Positions 16,744 to 24,955 of a DNA stretch of 64,000 bases are shown here, in pieces. Under the pieces are notes generated by a model. The model was not told the DNA's origin. It made no database searches and saw nothing but the letters and a program-made list of their open reading frames with translations. Numbering within the stretch: position 1 is the first letter of the stretch; each line of letters starts with the position of its first letter. A program made the translations under genes and the position numbers. Origin of the DNA: Cupriavidus necator A5-1 (GTDB lineage: Bacteria > Pseudomonadota > Gammaproteobacteria > Burkholderiales > Burkholderiaceae); NCBI RefSeq assembly GCF_000744095.1, contig NZ_JQLI01000008.1, forward strand, positions 1,488,001-1,552,000, in the 5' to 3' direction.

Positions 16744-18651
16744 ATGCCCATCGCCGTCCATGCCGAGCTTCTGGCCGTCACCGAACACATCGTCGAGCGC
16801 AGCCGCGCCAGCCGTGCTGCCTACCTTGCCCGCTGCGAGCGCGCACAGGCCGAGCTGGGCCCGCTGCGCGGCATGTCCTGCGCCAACCTGGCGCATGGCT
16901 TTGCCGCGCTGCCGGCCAACGACAAGCTCAAGCTGCGCGTCGACCATGCGCCCAACCTCGGCATCGTCACCGCCTACAACGACATGCTGTCGGCGCACCA
17001 GCCCTACGAGCGCTACCCCGGCGTGATCCGGGAAGCGGCGCGCGCGGTCGGCGCGGTGGCGCAAGTGGCGGGCGGCGTGCCGGCGATGTGCGACGGCATC
17101 ACGCAAGGCAATCCGGGCATGGAGCTGTCGCTGTTCTCGCGCGACGCGATCGCCATGGGCACCGCGGTCGCGCTGTCGCACAACACCTTCGACGCGGCGC
17201 TGATGCTGGGCGTATGCGACAAGATCGTGCCGGGCCTGCTGATGGGCGCGCTGCAGTTCGGCCACCTGCCGATGGTGTTCGTGCCGGCGGGGCCGATGGC
17301 CACTGGCCTGTCCAACAAGGAAAAGGCGCGCGTGCGCCAGCTCTACGCCACCGGCAAGGTCGGCCGCGACGCGCTGCTCGAGGCCGAATGCCAGGCCTAC
17401 CACGGCGCCGGCACCTGCACCTTCTACGGCACCGCCAACAGCAACCAGTTCCTGATGGAAATCATGGGCCTGCACCTGCCGGGTGCGGCCTTCGTGCATC
17501 CGGACAGCGGCCTGCGCGACGCGCTGACGGCTGCCGCGGCGCAGCGGGCCATCGAGCTGCGTGCGCGTGGCGACCAATACCTGCCGCTGGCGCGCATCGT
17601 CGACGAATACGCCATCGCCAACGCGATGGTCGGCCTGCTGGCCACCGGCGGCTCGACCAACCACACCATCCACCTGGTGGCGATGGCGCGCGCGGCCGGG
17701 ATCGTGATCGACTGGAACGACTTCGACCGCCTGTCGCGCATCACGCCGCTGCTGGCGCGCGTCTACCCGAACGGTTCGGCTGACGTGAACCACTTCCACG
17801 CCGCCGGCGGCGCCGGCCTGGTCATTCGCGAGCTGTTGCAGGCCGGGCTGCTGCACGAGGACGTGCAGACCGTGGCCGGTCCCGGCCTGGCGCGCTACAC
17901 GCAGGAGCCGGTGATGACCGACGGCGTGCTGCGCTGGCGCGACGGCGCGGCGCAAAGCGGCGACGAGCAGGTGGTGGCCAGCGCCGCGGCGCCATTCTCG
18001 CCCGAGGGCGGGCTGCGGCTGATGCAGGGCAACCTGGGCCGCGGCGTGATCAAGGTGTCGGCGGTCGCGCCGGAGCACCGCGTGGTCGAGGCGCCGGTGC
18101 GGGTGTTCGATTCGCAGGAAGGGCTGCAGGCCGCCTTCGATGCCGGCGAGCTCACAGGCGACCTGGTCGCCGTGGTGCGCTTCCAGGGCCCCAACGCCAA
18201 CGGCATGCCCGAGTTGCACCGGCTGACGCCGGTGCTGGGCGCGCTGCAGGACGCCGGCCACAAGGTGGCGCTGGTGACCGACGGCCGCATGTCCGGCGCG
18301 TCGGGCAAGGTGCCGGCGGTGATCCACGTCGGCCCGGAGGCGCTCGCCGGCGGGCCGTTGGCGCGCGTGCGCGACGGCGACCGCGTCCGCGTTGACGCCG
18401 TCGCCGGCACGCTGCAATGGCTGGGCGACGAAGGTGAGTTCTCGGCGCGCGACCTGGTCGCCGCGCCGGCCGACGACTTTGCGCAGTTCAGCCTGGGACG
18501 GGGCCTGTTCGGCCTGTTCCGCCGCCATGCGCGCATCGCGGAAGAGGGCGGCAGCGCACTCGACCTGTCCGAGGCGGATGCCGCCGCGGATGCCAAAACC
18601 GGCGCGAGCGGGCGCAAGCCTGCCGGCGTGGCGCAATCCGTCGCACAATAG
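16744..18651 (+). CDS. edd: Phosphogluconate dehydratase
   Basis: The 635-residue enzyme dehydrates 6-phosphogluconate to 2-keto-3-deoxy-6-phosphogluconate, the first committed Entner-Doudoroff step. Like other IlvD/Edd dehydratases it carries a [4Fe-4S] cluster; candidate Cys ligands are in AMCDGITQGNPG, LGVCDKIVPGLL and GAGTCTFYGTANSNQ. The C-terminal TDGRMSGASGKVPAVIHVGPEA block is the family signature. The gene is preceded by a strong -10 box and HexR operator and followed by gntK about 150 nt downstream. The eda aldolase gene is not in the window. Confidence 0.97.
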   Translation: MPIAVHAELLAVTEHIVERSRASRAAYLARCERAQAELGPLRGMSCANLAHGFAALPANDKLKLRVDHAPNLGIVTAYNDMLSAHQPYERYPGVIREAARAVGAVAQVAGGVPAMCDGITQGNPGMELSLFSRDAIAMGTAVALSHNTFDAALMLGVCDKIVPGLLMGALQFGHLPMVFVPAGPMATGLSNKEKARVRQLYATGKVGRDALLEAECQAYHGAGTCTFYGTANSNQFLMEIMGLHLPGAAFVHPDSGLRDALTAAAAQRAIELRARGDQYLPLARIVDEYAIANAMVGLLATGGSTNHTIHLVAMARAAGIVIDWNDFDRLSRITPLLARVYPNGSADVNHFHAAGGAGLVIRELLQAGLLHEDVQTVAGPGLARYTQEPVMTDGVLRWRDGAAQSGDEQVVASAAAPFSPEGGLRLMQGNLGRGVIKVSAVAPEHRVVEAPVRVFDSQEGLQAAFDAGELTGDLVAVVRFQGPNANGMPELHRLTPVLGALQDAGHKVALVTDGRMSGASGKVPAVIHVGPEALAGGPLARVRDGDRVRVDAVAGTLQWLGDEGEFSARDLVAAPADDFAQFSLGRGLFGLFRRHARIAEEGGSALDLSEADAAADAKTGASGRKPAGVAQSVAQ

Positions 18652-18802
18652 CCAGGCCAGAGGCCGATTTTTCCCCTGAAGTTTCCAGCGGGGGCGGCAG
18701 CGCCCCCCCCGGACGCCTTTTGCGTCAGCGCAAGGACGTCAGGCTGGACAAGGACCGACAAGGATGGCCACACCATCCGATACCAAGACCGACGGAGCAG
18801 AC

Positions 18803-19309
18803 ATGATCTATATCCTGATGGGCGTTTCTGGCAGCGGCAAGACCACGGTCGGCCAGTTGCTGGCGCAGCGCCTGGGCTGCGGCTTCGATGACGCCGACGC
18901 ATTCCACAGCGACGCCAACAAGGCCAAGATGCACGCGGGCATCCCGCTGACCGACGAAGACCGCTGGCCCTGGCTGGCGGCAATGCGCGCCGCCATCGAC
19001 ACCGCCCGGGCCGAGGGCCGCACGCACGTGTTCACCTGCTCGGCGCTGCGCCAGGCGTACCGCGACCGGCTGACGCCGCCCGACGGCGGCGTGACCTTCG
19101 TCTTCATGAAGGGCGATGCGTCGCTGATCGGCCAGCGCCTGTCCGAGCGTACCGAGCACTTCTTCAACCCGGACCTGCTGCAAAGCCAGTTCGATACCCT
19201 CGAGGAACCGCGCGACGCGCTGGTGCTCGATATCCGGCAGTCCCCCGAAGCGCTGGTGGACACGATTCTGCGGGCCAACGCAGCGCAGGGCGCCGGCGCG
19301 ACGCGCTGA
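18803..19309 (+). CDS. gntK: Gluconate kinase
   Basis: The 168-residue kinase converts gluconate to 6-phosphogluconate, the substrate of Edd, so the two genes form a gluconate-to-KDPG module. The P-loop GVSGSGKTT follows directly on the first strand (MIYILMGVSG), and the GntK hallmark SALRQAYRDRL is present near residue 75. The ATG at 18803 is chosen because GGAG lies 6 nt before it and the fold begins at once; an ATG at 18764 would add 13 residues with a poorly spaced Shine-Dalgarno. A strong terminator follows. Confidence 0.94.
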   Translation: MIYILMGVSGSGKTTVGQLLAQRLGCGFDDADAFHSDANKAKMHAGIPLTDEDRWPWLAAMRAAIDTARAEGRTHVFTCSALRQAYRDRLTPPDGGVTFVFMKGDASLIGQRLSERTEHFFNPDLLQSQFDTLEEPRDALVLDIRQSPEALVDTILRANAAQGAGATR

Positions 19310-19337
19310 CCGCCGCACCGTTCCTCCCGGGCTGCAA

Positions 19338-19369
19338 ACGGCCGCCAGCCTCGCTGGCGGCCGTTTTTT
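19338..19369 (+). terminator. Rho-independent terminator after gntK
   Basis: ACGGCCGCCAGC pairs over 12 bp with GCTGGCGGCCGT around a 3-nt loop, followed by six T. It lies 28 nt after the gntK stop. Confidence 0.92.
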
Positions 19370-19405
19370 ACGTGCGCTGGCAGACATCTTGCTAGTTCAC
19401 TTTCC

Positions 19406-19446
19406 GTGCCGGCAGGGGTCCGCCAGCTTGCGGCTTTCGCCGGCAC
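19406..19446. other. Inverted-repeat element upstream of the ATP-grasp/Anbu cluster
   Basis: GTGCCGGC (19406-19413) and GCCGGCAC (19439-19446) enclose a smaller CCGC/GCGG hairpin (19420-19433). It is in the 242-bp gap between the gntK terminator and the ATP-grasp gene. It could be a leader structure of that operon. I see no ORF and no other feature in this gap. Confidence 0.4.
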
Positions 19447-19611
19447 AAGTATGCTGAAAGGGCCAGTGACTCGACAGCATCGCCGCGGCACCCCCCAAAA
19501 CGGGCAGCGCGCGGCGGGCTTGGGGCAGGACAGCCAGGGCAAAACCAGGGCGCCGGTAGCAACGAGGAAGTGGCAGGCACCGGACGCCCGCGACATGGAG
19601 GAACGGCCATC

Positions 19612-21087
19612 ATGGCGGGGCGGTATTTCGACGAGATGCTGGACTGGCGCGCAGACGGCGCGCCCTCGGTCATCCAGGCGGGGCAAGCGTTGCCCGACGG
19701 CGCAGTGCGCCAACACTACCGCCATTTCGCGGACTGGCTGGCGCGACAGTCCGAAAGCACCATGGACAACAAGCGCGCCGAGGCAGACCTCATCTTCCGG
19801 CGCGTGGGGATTACCTTTGCCGTCTACGGCGACAAGGACGAAGCCAACAGCGGCACCGAGCGCACCATCCCGTTCGACGTGATCCCGCGCATCTTCCCGG
19901 CCAGCGAATGGGCGCTGCTGGAAAAAGGCCTGCGCCAGCGCGTGGCGGCGCTGAACCGCTTTATCCACGACATCTACCACGGCCAGGACATCATCCGCGC
20001 CGGCGTGATCCCGCCCGACCAGATCTACAACAACGCCCAGTACCGGCCCGAGATGCTCGGCGTCGACGTGCCGCGCGACATCTACGCGCATGTGGCCGGC
20101 ATCGACGTGGTGCGCGCCGGCGAGGGCGAGTTCTACGTGCTGGAAGACAACCTGCGCGTGCCCTCGGGCGTGTCGTACATGCTGGAGAACCGCAAGATGA
20201 TGATGCGGTTGTTCCCCGACCTGTTCGCGCGCAACCGCGTGGCGCCGGTCGCGCATTATCCCGACCTGCTGCTCGACATGCTGCGCGGCGTCTCGCCGCA
20301 GGCCATCGCCGATCCCACCGTGGTGGTGCTGACCCCCGGCATGTACAACTCGGCCTACTTCGAGCACGCCTTCCTGGCGCAGCAGATGGGGGTGGAGCTG
20401 GTGGAAGGCAGCGACCTCTTCGTCGAGGACGACCACCTGTTCATGCGCACCACGCAGGGACCGCAGCGCATCGACGTGATCTACCGCCGCGTCGACGACG
20501 ACTTCCTCGACCCGCTGGTGTTCCGGCCCGATTCCGCGCTGGGCGCGGCGGGGCTGCTGTCGGTCTACCGCGCCGGCAACGTGACCATCTGCAATGCGAT
20601 CGGCACCGGCGTGGCCGACGACAAGTCGATCTACCCGTACGTGCCGGACATGATCCGCTTCTACCTTGGCGAAGAGGCGATCCTGAGCAACGTGCCCACG
20701 TATATGTGCCGGCGCCCGGACGACCTGCAATACGTGCTCGAGCACATGGACGAGCTGGTGGTCAAGGAAACCCACGGCGCCGGCGGCTACGGCATGCTGG
20801 TGGGGCCGGCCGCCACGCGCGCGGAGATCGATGCCTTCCGTGAGGTGGTCAAGTCACGGCCGGAGCAATATATCGCGCAGCCGACGCTGGCGCTGTCGAC
20901 CTGCCCGACCTATGTGGAGGCGGGCATTGCGCCGCGCCATATCGACCTGCGGCCGTTCGTGCTGTCGGGCAAGGAAGTGCGCATGGTGCCCGGCGGGCTG
21001 ACCCGCGTGGCGCTGCGCGAAGGCTCGCTGGTGGTCAATTCCTCGCAAGGGGGCGGTACCAAGGATACCTGGGTGCTGGAACGATGA
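19612..21087 (+). CDS. Circularly permuted ATP-grasp type 2 protein (DUF404/407)
   Basis: The 491-residue protein belongs to the circularly permuted ATP-grasp family that is linked to alpha-E, transglutaminase-like and Anbu genes. Conserved blocks include GITFAVYGDKD, RTIPFDVIPRI, RPEMLGVDVPRDIYAH, EDNLRVPSGVSYMLENR and VVKETHGAGGYGMLVGP. The ATG at 19612 is chosen because GGAGGAAC precedes it at about 8 nt; an earlier start at 19570 adds 14 residues and has no Shine-Dalgarno. ATP-grasp enzymes form amide or peptide bonds using ATP; the substrate is unknown. It is the first gene of a four-gene cluster. Confidence 0.92.
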   Translation: MAGRYFDEMLDWRADGAPSVIQAGQALPDGAVRQHYRHFADWLARQSESTMDNKRAEADLIFRRVGITFAVYGDKDEANSGTERTIPFDVIPRIFPASEWALLEKGLRQRVAALNRFIHDIYHGQDIIRAGVIPPDQIYNNAQYRPEMLGVDVPRDIYAHVAGIDVVRAGEGEFYVLEDNLRVPSGVSYMLENRKMMMRLFPDLFARNRVAPVAHYPDLLLDMLRGVSPQAIADPTVVVLTPGMYNSAYFEHAFLAQQMGVELVEGSDLFVEDDHLFMRTTQGPQRIDVIYRRVDDDFLDPLVFRPDSALGAAGLLSVYRAGNVTICNAIGTGVADDKSIYPYVPDMIRFYLGEEAILSNVPTYMCRRPDDLQYVLEHMDELVVKETHGAGGYGMLVGPAATRAEIDAFREVVKSRPEQYIAQPTLALSTCPTYVEAGIAPRHIDLRPFVLSGKEVRMVPGGLTRVALREGSLVVNSSQGGGTKDTWVLER

Positions 21088-21142
21088 CGACGACAACCAA
21101 CCACGTAATAAAGACTGCCGCCGCCACGCGAGGAGAGCCGAC

Positions 21143-22108
21143 ATGCTGAGCCGTACTGCCGACCACCTGTTCTGGATGGCCCGCTATACCGAGCGCGCGG
21201 AGAACACCGCCCGCATGCTCGACGTCAACTACCAGACCTCGCTGTTGCCGCAATCGGCCGAGGTGGCCGAGCAGGGCTGGTGGGCCATGCTCGATATCTC
21301 CGAGCTGACGCAAGCCTTCGACCACAAGTACGGGCTGCTGTCGCGCGACGACGTGATCGACTTCATGGTGCGCGACATGACCAACGCCTCGTCGATCATG
21401 GCCTGCCTGCGCGCGGCGCGCGAGAACGCGCGCGCGGTGCGCGGCTCGCTGACCACCGAGGTCTGGGAGACCGTCAACACCACCTGGCTGGAGGTACAGC
21501 GCATGATCGCCGACGGCGTGTTGAAGGAGGACCCGTCGGCGTTCTTCGAGTGGGTCAAGTTCCGCTCGCACCTGGCGCGCGGCGTGCAGTTCGGCACCAT
21601 GCTCAAGGATGACGCCTTCCACTTCATGCGGCTGGGCACGTTCCTGGAGCGCGCGGACAACACCGCGCGTATTCTTGACGTCAAGTTCCAGGCCTCGGCC
21701 AGCGACGACAGCGAAGTTCACCGCGACCCCAGCCGCGACCAGAACGACTTCTACCACTGGGCCGCGGTGCTGCGCTCGGTATCGGGCTTCGAGGTGTACC
21801 GCAAGGTCTATCGCGCGGTGATCACGCCGCAGCGCGTGGCCGAGCTGCTGATCCTGCGCCCGGACATGCCGCGCTCGCTGGTATCGAGCATGGACGAGGT
21901 GGTGGCAATCCTCGGCACGGTGCACAACCAGCAGTCGGCGGAAACCGAGCGCCAGGCTGGTAAACTCCACGCCGACCTGAAGTACGCGCGGATCGACGAT
22001 ATCTTTGCCGTCGGCCTGCATGCGTACCTGACCAGCTTCCTGGAGCGCATCGGCGATCTCGGCAATGGCATCAGCCGGGACTTCCTCGTGCCGCTGCAGG
22101 TGGCCTGA
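21143..22108 (+). CDS. Alpha-E domain protein (DUF403)
   Basis: The 321-residue all-helical protein starts with the family signature MLSRTADHLFWMARYTERAENTAR, and FLERADNTARILDVKFQ recurs in the middle. Alpha-E proteins are encoded next to permuted ATP-grasp and transglutaminase-like genes in many bacteria and are thought to act with them in an uncharacterised peptide ligation or processing pathway. Here the order is the usual one. The gene starts 55 nt after the ATP-grasp stop, with GAGGAGAG before the ATG. Confidence 0.92.
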   Translation: MLSRTADHLFWMARYTERAENTARMLDVNYQTSLLPQSAEVAEQGWWAMLDISELTQAFDHKYGLLSRDDVIDFMVRDMTNASSIMACLRAARENARAVRGSLTTEVWETVNTTWLEVQRMIADGVLKEDPSAFFEWVKFRSHLARGVQFGTMLKDDAFHFMRLGTFLERADNTARILDVKFQASASDDSEVHRDPSRDQNDFYHWAAVLRSVSGFEVYRKVYRAVITPQRVAELLILRPDMPRSLVSSMDEVVAILGTVHNQQSAETERQAGKLHADLKYARIDDIFAVGLHAYLTSFLERIGDLGNGISRDFLVPLQVA

Positions 22109-22167
22109 CATGGGCCTGCCGGCGGCGATCGCCATGTGCTGCCGCCGCCGCGCCGCGCCCTGATATC

Positions 22168-23013
22168 GTGAAATACAAGATCCACCACCATACTGTCTAC
22201 CGCTACGCCGAGCCGGTGCGCCGCAGCGTGCACGAGGTGCGGCTCGAGCCGCGCTCGGGCCCGCTGCAGACCGTGCACCGCTGGCAGCTGGCCACGCCCG
22301 GCAACCCGTCGGCGGCACGCGACGGCTTCGGCAATATCGTGCACAACTTCACCGTCGCCGGGCCCACCAGCACCATCGCCATCGAGGCCAGCGGCGAGGT
22401 GGAAGTCCTGCCGCCCCATGGCGACCTCGACCGCGACGGCCATCACGCGTTCTGCGATGTGCCGCCCCCCGGCGAGTCGCGGGTATCGCCGCTGTACTTC
22501 CTCGGCAGCACGCCGCTGACCACGGCGCCACCGGAAATGCAGGCGTTCGCCGCACCGTTCCTGGCCGCCGGCCATGACATCCCGGCGCTGCTGGCGCTGG
22601 CCCAGGGCATTGCCGAGCGGGTGCGCTACAAGCCCAATACGACTGATGTCGGCACCTCTGCGGCCGAGGCCTTCAGCCTGGGCAGCGGCGTATGCCAGGA
22701 CCAGGCGCAGGTGATGGTGGCAGCGTGCCGAGCGCTGGGCATCCCCGCGCGCTATGTGAGCGGATACTTCTATGATCCGGCCGCCACCGAAATGGCGAGC
22801 CATGCCTGGGCGGACATCAGCCTGGATGCCGAGCGCGAACTATGGTGCAGTATCGACGTTACGCACGCCTGCGTGACCGATGAGCGCCATGTGCGCCTTG
22901 CGGTGGGGCGCGACTACCAGTCCGCCGCACCAGTCCGGGGCATTCTTGAAGGAGGCTCCGGCGAAACGCTGGAGGTAAATGTCAGTATCGCGCCACTTCC
23001 GGCCCAGGACTGA
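22168..23013 (+). CDS. Transglutaminase-like cysteine protease family protein
   Basis: The 281-residue protein begins at GTG 22168 (MKYKIHHHTVYRYAEPV). It has the N-terminal beta-rich Bact_transglu_N region (about 1-85) and a transglutaminase core with the catalytic triad visible: Cys in GSGVCQDQAQVM, His in MASHAWADI and the Asp in VTHACVTDERHV or nearby. Members of this family are likely proteases or peptide-modifying enzymes, not true protein cross-linkers. It lies 59 nt after the alpha-E gene. The work of this cluster is not established experimentally to my knowledge. Confidence 0.92.
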   Translation: MKYKIHHHTVYRYAEPVRRSVHEVRLEPRSGPLQTVHRWQLATPGNPSAARDGFGNIVHNFTVAGPTSTIAIEASGEVEVLPPHGDLDRDGHHAFCDVPPPGESRVSPLYFLGSTPLTTAPPEMQAFAAPFLAAGHDIPALLALAQGIAERVRYKPNTTDVGTSAAEAFSLGSGVCQDQAQVMVAACRALGIPARYVSGYFYDPAATEMASHAWADISLDAERELWCSIDVTHACVTDERHVRLAVGRDYQSAAPVRGILEGGSGETLEVNVSIAPLPAQD

Positions 23014-23152
23014 GCGCAGCTGCGCCAATTAGGTGCTTGATTCCAGACAGGGCCCAGTGCCGAGGCACCGGCGCTAGAATCCGGGGTAATGCAGCCCACC
23101 GGCCCCCGTCGAACTCTTCAGGGGCCGCCGTGAAGAACAACACAACAAGACC

Positions 23153-23974
23153 ATGACGTATTGTGTAGCCATGCGGCTGGATGCCGGCCTGGTATTCCTG
23201 TCCGACTCCCGCACCAATGCCGGAGTAGACGCCATTTCCACGGCGCGCAAGATGACGGTGTTCGAAGAACCCGGCGACCGTGTGATGGTGCTGCTGACCG
23301 CCGGCAACCTGGCCATCAGCCAGTCGGTGCGCCAGATCCTGGCCGAGAATCATGACGAGAAGCGTTCGCTATGGAACGCGCGCGACATGTTCGAGGCCGC
23401 CTCCATCGTCGGCGAGGCTGTGCGCCAGGTGCACAAGCGCGATGCGCACGCACTGCGCGACGCCGGCATCGAATTCAATGTCAGCCTGGTCTTCGGCGGC
23501 CAGATCCGCGGCGAGCGGGTGCGGCTGTTCAACGTCTACGCGGCCGGCAACTTTGTCGAGGCCACGCCCGAGAACTGCTACTTCCAGATTGGCGAGGCCA
23601 AGTACGGCAAGCCCATCATCGACCGGGTGGTGCACCCGTCGCTGCCGCTGGGCGAGGCCGCCAAATGCGCGCTGATCTCGATGGACTCGACCCTCAAGTC
23701 CAATATCTCGGTCGGGCTGCCGCTGGACCTGCTGGTCTACGAGGCCGATTCGCTGCGCGTCACGCGCTTCGTCAACATCGATGAGCGCAACACCTACTTC
23801 CGCATGATCCGCGACACCTGGGGGCAACGCCTGCGCCAGGTCTTCGGCGAGATCCAGAACCCGGAATGGAATCCCACCGAGCCGGCGGAATTCCCGCTGG
23901 CGCGCGCCGGCGAGCCGGATTGCTGGGGCCAGCCGGTGCGCGCCAGGCGCAATCCCGCGCGCACCCAGGATTAG
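23153..23974 (+). CDS. Anbu-type proteasome-like peptidase
   Basis: The 273-residue protein is an Ntn-hydrolase related to HslV and the proteasome beta subunit. The mature N-terminal nucleophile would be Thr2 (M-TYCVAM), exposed by Met removal, followed by the beta-strand AGLVFLSDSRTNAG and the AGNLAISQ block. Anbu is known to be encoded with ATP-grasp, alpha-E and transglutaminase genes, exactly as here. It forms open helical or ring assemblies in studied cases; its substrates are unknown. A possible separate promoter (TAGAAT at 23075-23080) lies upstream, so it may also be transcribed alone. Confidence 0.92.
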   Translation: MTYCVAMRLDAGLVFLSDSRTNAGVDAISTARKMTVFEEPGDRVMVLLTAGNLAISQSVRQILAENHDEKRSLWNARDMFEAASIVGEAVRQVHKRDAHALRDAGIEFNVSLVFGGQIRGERVRLFNVYAAGNFVEATPENCYFQIGEAKYGKPIIDRVVHPSLPLGEAAKCALISMDSTLKSNISVGLPLDLLVYEADSLRVTRFVNIDERNTYFRMIRDTWGQRLRQVFGEIQNPEWNPTEPAEFPLARAGEPDCWGQPVRARRNPARTQD

Positions 23975-23988
23975 GCGGCGGAGCGGCG

Positions 23989-24795
23989 ATGCGCGAGATC
24001 ATCCATTTTTCTCATGCCAACGGCTTCCCGGTGACCACCTACCGCAAGCTGTTCGCGGCGCTGGAAGACGACTTCGAGTTCCGCGCGGTGGACCGCTACG
24101 GACACAAGCCACAGTTCCCGGTCACGCGCGGCTGGCCGCACCTGGTGGAAGAACTGCTGGGCGAGATCGACCGCCAGTACCATGCGCCGGTGTGGCTGGT
24201 GGGGCACTCGCTGGGCGGCTTCCTGTCGCTGATGGCGGCGCTGCGGCGTCCCGATCGGGTGCGTGGCGTGGTGATGCTGGATTCGCCGATCATCGCCGGC
24301 TGGCGCGCTTCGCTGCTGAAGACGGCGCAATGGCTCGGCGTGGACGAGAAGCCGGGCCCGGCCGCGGTGACCAAGAACCGCCGCACCCACTGGCCCGATG
24401 CCGAGGCGGTGTGGAAACACTTTCGCTCCAAGCCGAACTTCGCGGTGTGGGACGAGGAAGTGCTGCGCGACTACGCCATCCACGGCACCGAGCCCACCGG
24501 CAAGGACAAGGAGCGCCGGCTGCGCTTCAGCCGCGAGGTCGAATACTGGATCTACCGCACGCTGCCCACCAGCCTGGGGCGCAAGGTGGCGCGCGGCGCG
24601 CCGGTGCCGGTGGGATTCGTCGCCGGCACGCGCTCGCGCGAGGTGCGCCAGGCCGGGCTGGGGGCCACCCGCAAGCTGGTGGGGCCGAACCTGCGCTTTA
24701 TCGAAGGCGGCCACCTGTACCCGATGGAGCGGCCGCTGGAGACCGCGCAACTGGTGCAGGATCTGATCGGGGCGATGCGCCGCGACGGACGCTGA
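23989..24795 (+). CDS. Alpha/beta hydrolase
   Basis: The 268-residue protein has an alpha/beta-hydrolase fold: the nucleophile elbow GHSLGG near residue 70 and a C-terminal His in FIEGGHLYPMERPLE. The oxyanion region reads FSHANGFPVTTY. Start 23989 (MREIIHFSHANG) is used; the frame is open further upstream but inside the Anbu gene. It begins 14 nt after the Anbu stop, so it is likely co-transcribed with that gene. The substrate is unknown. Whether it belongs to the Anbu pathway or is a passenger cannot be told. Confidence 0.85.
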   Translation: MREIIHFSHANGFPVTTYRKLFAALEDDFEFRAVDRYGHKPQFPVTRGWPHLVEELLGEIDRQYHAPVWLVGHSLGGFLSLMAALRRPDRVRGVVMLDSPIIAGWRASLLKTAQWLGVDEKPGPAAVTKNRRTHWPDAEAVWKHFRSKPNFAVWDEEVLRDYAIHGTEPTGKDKERRLRFSREVEYWIYRTLPTSLGRKVARGAPVPVGFVAGTRSREVRQAGLGATRKLVGPNLRFIEGGHLYPMERPLETAQLVQDLIGAMRRDGR

Positions 24796-24923
24796 AGCCC
24801 CCAGGCGGCGCATGCGCCGCAGGACGGCTGAACCCCTGTTTGCTACCGTTTGCAACCCGCCGCAGCCCCGCAAAAGAGGGGTGATGTCACAATTTCCGGG
24901 TCGGCGGGGAACGGGCTCTCATG

Positions 24924-24929
24924 TATAAT
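24924..24929 (+). promoter_or_regulatory. -10 box of pyrG promoter
   Basis: TATAAT stands 27 nt before the pyrG ATG. The region 17 nt further upstream (TCGGCG) is a poor -35. The predicted leader is about 20 nt. Confidence 0.55.
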
Positions 24930-24955
24930 CCCGATTTCCCCGGCAAGCTCGGTTT

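Noticed and set aside
16702..18648. 648-residue frame opposite edd
   Set aside because: It is a shadow of edd with no recognisable motif.
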